In this document: positions 22,230 through 32,786 of the stretch, piece by piece
Position numbering within the stretch: the stretch's first letter is position 1
Layout: every line of letters begins with the position of its first letter
Source of the DNA: Amorphophallus konjac
Taxonomy: Eukaryota > Streptophyta > Magnoliopsida > Alismatales > Araceae
Assembly: GCA_022559845.1 (NCBI GenBank)
Contig: CM040126.1
Span: 120,628,886 to 120,692,885 of the forward strand
Length of the DNA stretch: 64,000 nucleotides
Reading direction: 5' to 3'
Position numbers and translations under genes: made by a program
The notes under the pieces: generated by a model
Seen by the model: only the letters and a program-made list of their open reading frames with translations
Told to the model about the DNA's origin: nothing
Databases searched by the model: none

Positions 22230-24299
22230 TTACCTTGCATATCTAGGAACCCAAGAACTCTTGGGTCCTGTTAGATGAGTAACACCTCTAGCAGGTGTAC
22301 TCCAATTATTCCAGGCATTCAAATCAGAGTTTATCCAATAGCATTCAAACATGGTATGACCAATTTTTTCACAGTGATTGCATTTTGGATACCTATGAAT
22401 TTGTGTAGAATTATTCATGATATGTATGTTTCTAAAAGCAGGCAACTGAGCATGCTTGGCATGATAATGTTTCTTTACTGACCAGCATTGTGATGCTACA
22501 TGCCCGACCTTCCCACAATTAAAACACTCCAAATTCAGAACATCATGTTTCTTAGCATGATAATTCTGTGTATGATTATTTTTAACATGAACCTTGTAAG
22601 CCAATTGATAATCATGACGGTCAAGCATGTGGTGACCATATTTTCCACAATTAAAACATGAGGTACCATTTTTGTTTCTGTTTACATGCTTGTGTGAAAT
22701 GACATTGGAATTAGCATGCACTTTGACATATCTACCAGCAATGTTCCTATAAGTAATCTGCTTATTCTTCTCTCTACTCTGAAAAACATTCACTTTCTTC
22801 GGTGCCTTCATGTCATCAGCTAACATAATCTAGCAGTCATCCATAACATGACTTGCCCTACCACAGTAGTGACATGAGACATTTCTTTTATGTGCATGTG
22901 AATGAATGGAGAAATTTTTTATCACATGCACTGGATTATCAGACTTCTCAAAAGTAGAGACACTCACAGCATGAACATCATTTATGGAACTAGCATGAGC
23001 AACTTTTGCATTATTCAGATTTAAGTTCTTTTTCTGTTTGCCCGTCTTTTTTAGATTTTTATTTTAGTTTTCAATTCTTTGAGCAGCGAATTGGAACACA
23101 GGTAAATTAGAACTAGAAGCAAAAGTGGTTTGAGTTTCTTTAGCAAAATTCTTCTTATTTCCAAGGTTATAGCCCAACCCTTCCTTTTGAAAATTTATTT
23201 TAACTCCAAGAATCTTGTCGAGATTTTCCTTTCCTTTAACAAATTTAGACATTGAATTCTTAAGGTCTTGAATTTCTGAATTCAGGGAAGCAACCTTAAC
23301 TTCATAGTCATTAATTTCAGTTTCACAGGAAATGACTTGTTGATGAAATGCATCATTTATGATTTTCAATGTTTCAATTTCCTGTTTAAGTTTTTATTCC
23401 TTATTGACTTCAGCTTCTTTTAAGATGCATTTTCCCTTTTCAATTGATAACCATTTTTCTGACATGACAGTGTTTAAGACCGTGAGCTTTTTCTTCTGTT
23501 CTTTCAGATGGCTATTTTCTTCGAACAGTTTATCTTCAGATTGATCAGCTTCCTTTTTCTTTTCAAGCAACATCTCATTTTCTTCTTTTAAGGACATGAT
23601 TAGACTCTTCTACATGTCATCATCAGAATCAAGATCATCAATTAATTCCTTTAAAAATGCACATTCATTACATGAGTTTTCAGTTTCAAGGAGTTTGTTT
23701 CTAAGACTATCATTCTCAGATTTCAATCTATTTAATTCAGATTTCTCCTTGTTAAAATCCTGTAATTGCATTTTAAGGTTGTCAATTTCAGCTTTCAGTA
23801 TTTCATCTTCAACATTATCAGATTCAGAATGGTTAACACATTTCTGTTTCTTTTTCAATGATTTGTTTTCCTTTCTTATTTTCTTATACATTATAAACAA
23901 ATCAGTGTAAGCTTCCTCCCATTGATCTATTGTGTAATCTTTGAAAGGAGAGCTTACCTCTTCATCCGTAGTTTCACCACTTGTCACAAAGCATTTGTGG
24001 TCTTCCTTCTGTTTCCGGACTGGATTGATCTTCTCCAAGATTTCCTTAGCAGTCCTGCACACATTCACACTAGGAAACAAGTTAACTTCTATCGCCCTTT
24101 TTACCATCTCCAGGGCTTTCAAGTTTTCTGCATTCTTAGGTCTTTCAACAATAGTCCATATGGATGGATCCTCTGGAACATTGTATGGATTGTGTGCTAT
24201 CAAGACCCATAAGTTCGAATCTACAGAGATTACATAATCTCTGAACTTCTCTATCCAATCATAAAAGCTAGAACCGTCAAATCTCGATGGATTGTTCAT
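22230..24299 (-). pseudogene. gag of element A with four zinc knuckles
   Basis: The start is the ATG at 24299-24297, giving MNNPSRFDGSSFYDWIEKF, a Copia Gag N-terminus; longer upstream reading runs into the LTR and was rejected. All segments lie in one frame: the capsid-like N-terminal part, a long Glu/Lys/Asn coiled coil (about 23930-23390), the motif GKENLDKILGVKINFQKEG (near 23245-23190), then CCHC knuckles CHYCGRASHVMDDC (near 22875), CFNCGKYGHH, CFNCGKVGHVASQC and CNHCEKIGHTMFEC (near 22365). The reading ends GPKSSWVPRYAR at 22230. Four in-frame stops (near 23610, 23394, 23064 and 22829) break it, with no frameshift detected. Gag would form the particle and bind element RNA in the cytoplasm. 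No pol follows. Confidence 0.85.
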
Positions 24300-24394
24300 G
24301 AAGAGAATTTTAAAACAAAGACAAGAGCGCAAAGGAAGCACCAAAGATGCAGGATCTGATCTGTAGATCGTTGGATCTAAGGACGCAGAAACAT

Positions 24395-24406
24395 GATCTG
24401 ATACCA
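24395..24406 (-). other. Primer-binding site of A
   Basis: The minus strand reads TGGTATCAGATC two bases inside the 5' LTR. This matches the initiator tRNA-Met site with one change from the canonical TGGTATCAGAGC, and fixes the orientation of A. Confidence 0.85.
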
Positions 24407-24408
24407 AT

Positions 24409-25704
24409 TGTTGGGATAACAATGGTGCAATACAGAGATTCAGAGAGGGGGTGAATGAATCCCTTAAAACATTAGTTGCGAAATTAAAGTATTTCTCTGA
24501 CAAACAATCAAATAGTCAGTGTGGAAAGGATTTCAGCCAATACTATTTGAGCAACTTTGTAATTTCAACGATCAAGTACTAGGCAGAGGTGTGATCTACG
24601 AACCTTCCACGCAAGACAAAGCATTCCAAATTGACATAGTTAAACTTTCCTGCGATACCTTTTCACATGCTTGAATATTGAAGACCCTTAAAGTTTGCTC
24701 AAATAGACATAAGACTGAAATAAAAAATGCACTGATTACGATGAGAGTTCTACAGGCAACTTGAAGTAATAGCAGCAATAGATGAATAGAGAGAAATGAT
24801 ATCAATTACTGATCCTATACATTCATCTAAGCGTAGCGCAGAATAAGTGGACAAACACACAAAGGACAAAGGGATTTTAGATGGTTCAGTTTTCACCTAC
24901 ATCCACCCCACACTCAGATCTGAGTGTGGCTTACTGCTGCCTAATAGCTTGAACCGCTGTGCATCACAGCTTGTGTCCGCTGTGCATCACAGTTTGCGTA
25001 CATACCGCTGAGCCTCACAGCTTGTTGTCCAAGGTGTCCACCTCGCCCGCTGAGCATTATAGCTTAGCTCTGCAGACTCACATCTTGACGAAATCAGAAA
25101 TAGAAAAATAGAGGATGAATTATAGCAGCGAAAAGTTGGAAATATAAACTGAAAAGTATAGCTCACGCAGGAGCATATCTGGCTTGGATCTGATCCAAGA
25201 ACCAATAGAATGGGTCTTCAGAACTTCATACTTCTCTTCTCAAGCTTACTCTATGTCTTCCTCTTTCTTCTTCACTGCTATATGTTTCTCCCTCTTCTCC
25301 TTCTCTCTCACTCTCACTAAAACTACGGTACTCTGTCAGATCTTCACTTTTTCTTTTTCAGCTGCTCTCTTCTAAAAGCTTCTCAAATCCCCCATTTTTT
25401 TAATAGAGGTATGCACCGACTTTTAATAGATGTGCACAGACTTCAAATGCGTTCTTCAAAATCTGCACTGACCTTCTATGCACTTAATAGAGGTATGCAC
25501 CGACTTTCTATATGCTTAATAGAGGTATGCACCGACTTTCTATATGCACAATGGAAATATGCACCGACCTTATATGCTCTTTAATGAATATGCAACTTCC
25601 TGTGATCTGATACTTAAACAAAAATCAGATTTGTTTGCGGTATTTATGCATTTCAGTCTCAACATGATTCATAAAATGTCATTATCAAAATTAGAGTTCC
25701 AACA
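24409..25704 (-). repeat. 5' LTR of element A (U3 deleted)
   Basis: The LTR is 1296 bases against 2235 in the partner. Both ends match, but it lacks the equivalent of about 15834-16890, removing the TATA box and most of the U3 motif array. What remains of the array (25410-25570) shows an AATAGAGGTATGCACCGACT unit in three copies where the partner has one. Confidence 0.85.
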
Positions 25705-25709
25705 CACAT

Positions 25710-25880
25710 AAGCCATATCATGTTCAAACTGTAACTCATAACTCATGCAATACTGTTTTGAATGATCATGGTTGAACTTTTGGGTTTTCAAGAAAATGGT
25801 TCTTCATGATGAAATTTGAAATGAAATTCTCATGGTTCAGTTCTAAATTCATTGAAAATCCATCTCATGTATTTACTAGC
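25710..25880 (+). other. 171-base island of element E between A and C
   Basis: This short internal piece of E lies between the right duplication of A (25705-25709, CACAT) and the left duplication of C (25876-25880, CTAGC). No gene is visible. E continues at 51081. Confidence 0.75.
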
Positions 25881-27564
25881 TGTTGTGTAGTGGACAGCAG
25901 ATCTAGAGGGGAGGGGTGAATAGATCTGCCCCTCTTTTCGCAATGTAACCCTCTATATAGCTAGATGAGATAAATTACAGCGGAATATAACTAGCTAAAC
26001 GAAGGACACAACGATTTGCTTAGCAAGATGATTACTAATATATCGATTCGAACCTAAGCATGTATTTAGAACGAAACAATCACACAAACAAATCACAACA
26101 CACGAGATTTTAAGGTGGTTCGGACTGAATCTCCAGTCCTACGTCCACCCCTCACCAAATCCGGTGAGGCTCCACTAGTGCCACACACTGAACCGCAAAT
26201 CGAAAAGACCACCGATTGCCTTCCTACTAACCACCTGATAGGGACGTCAACAACGCAGATCGGACAACCTCCGATTGCCTTCCTACTAACCACCGGTAGG
26301 GACGATTCTCAATTTTGATTGTTCGAATGAAATGAAGAAGAAAGAACAAATATCAAGCTATTCAAACATGATATGAATGAGTTCAAGAAGAAAGATCTTG
26401 TCTGAAATTGCTGGAGCTTGAATCATATTCTTCGATGGATGTAGATCACCAATAGAGGCTTCTATCTTCTTCACAAAACACTCTTCTTGATTCAACAGCA
26501 ATGGCTTCTTCTTCCTTGTGAGTTGTGCTTCCTTAAATCTGCTTGAGTTGATGAAGAGATGTATGGATGTAGCTTTGATCACCTTTGAGAACCTTGAGTG
26601 CTTCTAGCTTTGTTGGAGGTTGCTTGCTTCAGATCTCACCTTGAAACACCTTGGAATGGATGAAGAACTTCCTCTCGAAACACTATTCACGGAGGTGCTA
26701 CAATACCTCGAAAATGAGCTCCCTTGATCTCCCTTGAAGCCTTGAAGTCCTAGTGTTTCTAATCCCTCAAGTGAGAGTTTTATAGACCTTGAATGGTCTA
26801 TAGACAAGCCTCAGACCAGATCCACAAATCATGGGTGTTTAGGTGACTTTTGGATTAAACAAATCCATGTTGAATGGCCCTTTTCGAAGTTGGAAACAAA
26901 GTCAACATTGAAGGCTCGGGGATGGCGGTCGACCTGCAGCTCCTGGCGGTCGACCTCTACTGAGAAATTTGCAAACGGGCGGTCCCTGGGATTTTCGGTC
27001 GACTGCTACTGGATGGCGGTCGACCTGCAGCTGAAAGAACTGCAAACGGGCATTCCCTGGCTGGGGCAGTCGACCGCCCCTGTGCTGGCGGTCGACCACC
27101 AGCTGGGCAGACCCCGGGCTTGCCCGGGTCGGTCCGTTACGTGCTTTGGTTCCGTCGCTTAAGTTCTTTAGCGGCCCGTTCATGTCCGTGACATCTCCCT
27201 TGATAGTCTAAAAGGCATCAATTATGTTTCTGGCCTTGGATTCTCTTGGTTGGACTTCTTTGTGCATTGACCTTGTATGTGTGACGAGCCGAATATCACG
27301 TGTCGACTTTTGCATGTTTTCGCATCCTTGCTTGGGCGCGATCAATGAGCTTTCACTTTTGCCGACTTCACTGAATTCTTTGTCCATGTAATGGCGTACC
27401 TGTCATGAACAAACCATCACGTATGTCAGTCACATGAGAGTGGGAAATATCAATGACTAATAGTGTTTAGCCATTATCAAAACCAAGAATACGACAGAAC
27501 TTAAATGACCGTAGGATGATGTCGAATTACCCAAGTGAACTCAAATAACCATATGGGCACAACA
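25881..27564 (-). repeat. 3' LTR of element C
   Basis: The LTR is 1684 bases and pairs with 49414-51075. In element orientation it has a GCGGTCGACC motif cluster (27110-26928), a TATA-like box near 26783-26777, hairpins such as ATCGGA/TCCGAT (26259-26275), and the terminal module with stem CCTCACC/GGTGAGG (26150-26169) followed by GGGTGGACGTAGGACTG and CCGAACCACCTTAAAATC (to 26103). Relative to its partner it carries an extra GGTCGACC unit near 26930-26955. Confidence 0.88.
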
Positions 27565-29070
27565 TTCTCCCCATTTTTGATGATGGCAACACTGTGAGTC
27601 ATTATATGGCAGAAATATCCAATATGGCAAATATGGCAAAGTTTATGACATATGTAACCTGTGTGCAGCTCAAGATCCATGATAGTGAAACATGTAAATG
27701 CGGATATGTATGCATGGATGATCAAAGCATGTGAATGCTACATGTAAATGCTATGCACAAACCCTTATCACAGATGAAGACTCTCCCCCTTTGATACTCC
27801 CATGACTCTCCCATGTCGACAAGGCACGCTCTCTTTTGACAACACACAAAGGCAGCATCTCCCCTTTTTGACTCTCCCAAGACCATTACCATGACCACAA
27901 CAAAGACTCACAAAGACGTTCTCCCCCTTTGTCAACAGCAAAAAGGAGGGATATGAGATAGCAGGTGATAAATGGTCTAGAGATCAGAGTGGAATTATAG
28001 TGGAAGAGCGAGCCATTATATGGAAATTGAAATCATGCCGCGAACAATATATATATGTGTTTCAAAGCTAATGAAGTCCGAGTTCATCAACAGAGTTCGA
28101 AAAGTAGCTACATCCAAGATTTAATAGAAATGAACCAAAGTCCATATCATGGCAGTGTTTAACCTTCCCTTGTCTTAGATATCCATATTCAATAACTGCA
28201 TAGGAAATAACACAAAAACTAGTATTGAAGCTAAACAATCATGATTAGAGCATGGAAGTGTTATGAGTGCAATAACTTTGAATTTCAATCTCTTTTGAAT
28301 TTGAAGGCATATTACTCATATTTTACGAGCAATCAAGTCTAGTACACGCCTCCTAGCCGTAAGAATACACGTTGTTTAGACGCCAGTATTCCTAGGTATT
28401 TGGCAAGACTAACGGTTATGCTTCGGAATGAATAGAGATAGCAAAGTCACGTCATGACATACCCAATCTCATTTCTTTGATGAGAGGATATATTTCTCAG
28501 CAATTATTCCATTGCTCTGCCTAGAGTCCAAATGAATTGAGACAGAGATAACAGAGGCACATCATGACATATCATTCATCACTTGATTGGATGGCGTGAC
28601 ATATTTCTCCGTGCAATAGTATCATTGCTCTGTCAAATTGATGTTCAAGAGTTCCAGCTCATCAAGATGTTTAGAAACAATACTAAGCTCTAGAGTATCA
28701 CTAAGAGTGTCATGACGTTTGAATTTTTCAGATCGCAGGAAGGTTATTCAAGGCACAACATGCAATCTCTAGTTAAGGTCTATTAAAACGACAGAATATA
28801 TATGATTTCAAATAAAATATAGCAGAACTACAAGGAAATCATTAGATCTGAACCATTTTCATTGAATAGACAATCATCAGTTCATATAATGGAAAGCTCT
28901 CACACCATCTATTTGGCAGTCTCATGATCTCATATATAGACTGTAAGCCATGGAAGCACAGATTGTAAGAGATTAAGAGATTCAACAAAACTCCCCCTAA
29001 GGTTATGCAATGGATACGCGAAGGGGTTATGTTTGCAATCAAGTGGAATGACAAAGGAGGTTGACCTAGG
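27565..29070 (-). other. Non-coding 3' region of C with several polypurine tracts
   Basis: No gene was recognised. Beside the LTR (27565-27580) the minus strand carries AAAATGGGGAGAA, the functional polypurine tract by position. Extra copies of the type AAAGGGGGAG lie near 27781-27792, 27866-27880, 27921-27932 and 28990-29000. Repeated purine tracts are a known Sirevirus trait. Confidence 0.65.
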
Positions 29071-29299
29071 TGTTGGGTTCGGTGCTATGTATTCAGAGGG
29101 GGGGTGAATGAATATATGCCATTTAAAAACTTCGCCCAAACTAAATATTCGCTCAAATAAAATCTAGAATGCTAACTAGACAGATTTACCAAATCTGAAA
29201 TACTAGTTAAACTTCTATTGAACCTGTAAGCAAGCACTTGGAGCGCCCCTACGCAAACATCTAGCGGAAGCAAACCATAAGCATTCAAACCACAATGCA

Positions 29300-29620
29300 C
29301 AAGGGGTTTTTAGGTGGTTCGGTCCTCCAGACCTACATCCACCCCACACTCAACCCGAGTGTGGCTTACTGCTGACTCACAGCTTGAACCGATGGGCATC
29401 ACAGTTTGCCTACAATCGCTGGGCAGCACAGCTTGCCGTCCGAGGAATCCTCCTTGCCCGCTGAGCAACACAGCTTGTTGTCCAGTGGAATCCACCACTG
29501 CAAACCACTGAGGATTACAGCTTACCCGTCCAGAGGCAGCACCTCTGCAAACCGCTGGGCAATACAGCTTGGCCGTCCAGTGGAATCCTCCACTGCAAAT
29601 GCTGACTAACAGCTTGAAAT
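29300..29620 (-). other. Leader hairpin array and terminal module of D
   Basis: Perfect pairs read directly are CAGTGG/CCACTG (29578-29595 and 29483-29500) and CAGAGG/CCTCTG (29531-29547), spaced by a repeated CACAGCTTG(G)CCGTCC motif. The terminal stem CCACACTC/GAGTGTGG (29344-29364) is followed on the minus strand by GGGTGGATGTAGGTCTGG and CCGAACCACCTAAAAACC (to 29300). The loop of the terminal stem differs from that of A. Confidence 0.75.
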
Positions 29621-30119
29621 AAAGGTATAAAAGGAAAACACAAAGGGGAACAAAACAGCACCGGAAAGCTGTAATGAAATGAAGCACAAATGTGACTCTC
29701 TAAAAGAGCTGACTGGCCTGGATTTGATCCACGGTCCAATTGAGACAATCTTCAGCTGATCTCTTCTTCTCAACTCTCGATCTCTCTTTCTCTTTCTCTT
29801 TCTTTTTCTTCTTCTTCTCTGCTCTCTGTCTCTCTTTCTTTTCTTCACTCTTTTCTTCTTCTCTTCTGCTGGATCGAAGTCTCTGCACTCTGCTCTTCTG
29901 CTATTGCTGCTACTGCTTCGATCAGCCTTCATCTGTGGATGAAGGCTTTCTTTTATAACAGCAGCCAGCAAGAGGAGTAGCACTGGGCGCGTGTGACTTC
30001 CACATTTCCTGCCCAGAACTTTTGGCCACGTGTCAGCTTCCTGTCAGTCCTTCAGCCTCGGATCACGTGCTATTCATTAGCCTCCACGAGCAAAGCCTGT
30101 CAGACAGACATAAGAAGAT

Positions 30120-32130
30120 ATCAGTTGGATGTATATACTTGGTTCAGTCTGTTAACAAAGTGTGTACAGGCAAGATGCAGCTTGAGTGTATAGACTTGAA
30201 GTTAACAATCGAGTGTACAGACTTCAACAGTTAGCCAACGAGTGTACACACTTCGTTTTGAAGAGGATGCACAATAGAATGAAAGTATACATGTTGTGCG
30301 ATGTATAGACTTGCTCTGCCTAAACCAATGTATAGACTTCAGAACAGATGCATGCAATACACTTAACAATGTATGGACTTGGCCTATGCAGACTCGTCTG
30401 ATGTATAGACTTTGCGAATGTCTAGACTTCAGCTCAAAGCCAGTGTATAGACTTCAATGCCCTTCGTCAAAAGCGATGTACAGACTTGCATGAGATGCAT
30501 GCTCCAGTGCAGTGTACAGACTTGCGTTCAGCAGCAATGTATAGACTTTGCAAACTGAGACGCAAAATGAGACGATGCTTAACCTGCACTGACTGTACAG
30601 ACTTATGCATGAGATGCTGAGGAAGACGGTGGATGTACAGACTTCTAAATGTACAGACTTTCCACCGACCACTGTATGGACTTGCTCAGCCTGAGGCACT
30701 GTATAGACTTTATGCGTCTCTGCCCAATGTATAGACATCATATATGCAGTGATGTGCAATGTACATACTTCATATATGAAGTCACTCGCTGTACATACTT
30801 GCTGAAGAGAATGCAATGTGCAGACTTTGACTCGATGTACAGACTTCACAACTGATGAATGCAATGCAATGCAATGTATAGACTATGCCTTAGAACGAAT
30901 ATGCACACTTGAAGAGCATTCAGCAATGTGCAGACTTCAATGCATATGATGCAGCAAATGTATGGACTTGAGCAGTCTGCTGTTGAACAACCGATGTATA
31001 GACTTCACAGTCTGCTAAGCAAGCAATGTATGGACTTGGCCGAGGCAGACTGAAGAAGCAATGTACAGACTATGCAATGTTCAGACTTCATCTTAAAGCC
31101 AAGAGAAACTCTGTACAGACTTCCAATGAATGGACTTTAACCCAAGGATGCACAATGTATAGAGTTCGCCTTTGAAACAAATGTACAGACTTTAAGGCAG
31201 AAGCCACGGCTGTACAGACTTCAGAAGAACAATGCATGAGCAAGCCTAATGGATGTACAGACTTTAAGATGTGTAGACTTTGCCAAAGAGCTGGACGATG
31301 TACAGACTTGAAACAAGGTGAAGTCTGTACAGACTTGAAGATTCACAGTGTGTAGACTTTGGCAAGGCAACGTCGGTAAAGCTCCCAATGTACAGACTTC
31401 AGTTGAAGCCAACCGAAGAGTGTATAGACTTGTGAGATGCATAGACCACAGCGATGTGTGGACTTCACCAAGACACTACATGAACAGTCCGATGTATGGA
31501 CTTGGCAAGCCTAAGACACTGAATGAGACGGTGGGGTCTGTATAGACTTTGCTCAAAGCCTTAGACGCTAACAGAGACGGACCAATGTACAAACTTTAAA
31601 CGCAATGTATGGACATTGCATAGACGATGCATGAGACACAGACAATGTGCATGAACAGTGCAGTGTATAGACTTATGCACTTTGAGTGCGTGCATCTACA
31701 GTGCAAATGTATAGACTTAATGTAATGCACTGGCTGTACATACTTGAATGAGACGCTGCATGAGACGATGCAGCTACAGTGATGTACAGACTTTGCCTAA
31801 CGCAGTCCGTTGTACATACTTCCAATGCAATGCAATGTACACACTTTGAGTCCAGTGTATAGACAATGCCTTTGACTCTAAATGAGATGCTAAGAAGATG
31901 CAGTGTATGGACTTTGAGAAATGCTTAGAGTGGATGGCTGTACAGACTTCATGAATGTGCAGACTTGACAACGAGATGCACAATGTATAGACTATGCACA
32001 TGCATGAAGAGCCCTGACGATGTATGGACTTGCTAATGCAATCTAGGGCGATGTGCAGACTTTGTCCACGAACTGTGCACATGCATGAACGATGTAAAGA
32101 TTCTGAAATGCTTTACCCTGCAGTGTATAG
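30120..32130 (-). repeat. 2-kb U3 array of AAGTCTATACA/AAGTCTGTACA motif in D
   Basis: On the plus strand TGTATAGACTT and TGTACAGACTT recur dozens of times with 15-60 base spacers, many of which contain ATGCA or GAGATGC. This is the longest motif array in the window. ORFs predicted across it are repeat translations. Confidence 0.85.
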
Positions 32131-32382
32131 ACTTGCTAGTCATCAAACTACATGCAGACAGAAAAGCAACGCACAGAGCAGACATCAAGCACAACCAATA
32201 TATCAGTCATACACCTGCATTCTCCACAGAACATAATGAGTGATATGCATTCAAATCAACATGCCATCATCATATATAAACATAATATCATAATGCACTC
32301 ACTGTGTTACAATCATCAAAACAAAATAGCATTGCTATCATCAAATCAACATGGCACATGCTTGTGCCTAAGGGGCACAACA

Positions 32383-32786
32383 CTAGGCACTCATGAAGGT
32401 AGCAGAAATGAAATGTATGACCCAATGAATGGTTGTACACTTATTAAATGTCACAGAATGAATATACATGAATGTTGCACAAGGACAACTCCCCCTTACT
32501 ATATGGCCTATATGCGATATTGACACATGGTACTTGGCGGAGGTGAAACCTCACGCATATTGAGTGCTTCGTGACAAGCATAACCTGCCCTTCCATACAT
32601 CAACATTTGATATACCATGGTCATGCAAGAGTTATGCGACACAAACCATGCAATGCATTCGGAACATAGATTCAACTTGATGATGCAACTACATGCAATG
32701 CGACACCATATGCAATAAGACATATTGACATATAAACAATGCATGAATACCAACGTGCAAAACACACAACTAATTAAATATGATCA
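32383..32786 (-). other. Non-coding stretch of C between RNase H and solo LTR D
   Basis: No gene was recognised. A purine tract (minus-strand AAGGGGGAGTT) lies near 32488-32498. Confidence 0.6.

Larger units (their letters stand above)
14847..25704 (-). mobile_element. Copia element A: gag plus second ORF, no pol
   Basis: The element has terminal TGTTGG/CCAACA ends and a perfect 5-bp duplication CACAT (14842-14846 and 25705-25709). The orientation is minus: the primer-binding site lies beside the right LTR (24395-24406) and a polypurine tract beside the left LTR (17082-17098). In element order it contains the 5' LTR (25704-24409), gag (24299-22230), about 2 kb of non-coding DNA, a second ORF (20148-17708) and the 3' LTR (17081-14847). 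No protease, integrase, RT or RNase H motif was found in the 7.3-kb interior. It is inserted in the interior of element E. I infer a non-autonomous Sirevirus derivative mobilised in trans. Confidence 0.9.
29071..32382 (-). mobile_element. Solo LTR D, 3.3 kb, Sirevirus-type
   Basis: It starts TGTTGGGTTCGG and ends GGGCACAACA, with perfect 5-bp duplications CTAGG at 29066-29070 and 32383-32387. No primer site or coding region lies between. The first bases (AGAGGGGGGGTGAATGAAT near 29094) closely match the equivalent end of the LTRs of A, so D is on the minus strand and related to A. In element order it has a 2-kb U3 motif array (32130-30120), a TATA-like box near 29951-29957, a purine-rich leader, hairpins and the terminal module. 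It lies inside element C. Confidence 0.88.

Noticed and set aside
30296..31545. Open frames in the TGTATAGACTT array of D
   Set aside because: They arise from the motif array and have no start context, domain or conservation.
29071..32382. D as a full retrotransposon
   Set aside because: The matching ends and CTAGG duplication enclose one LTR-like unit only, with no primer site, polypurine tract or coding sequence.
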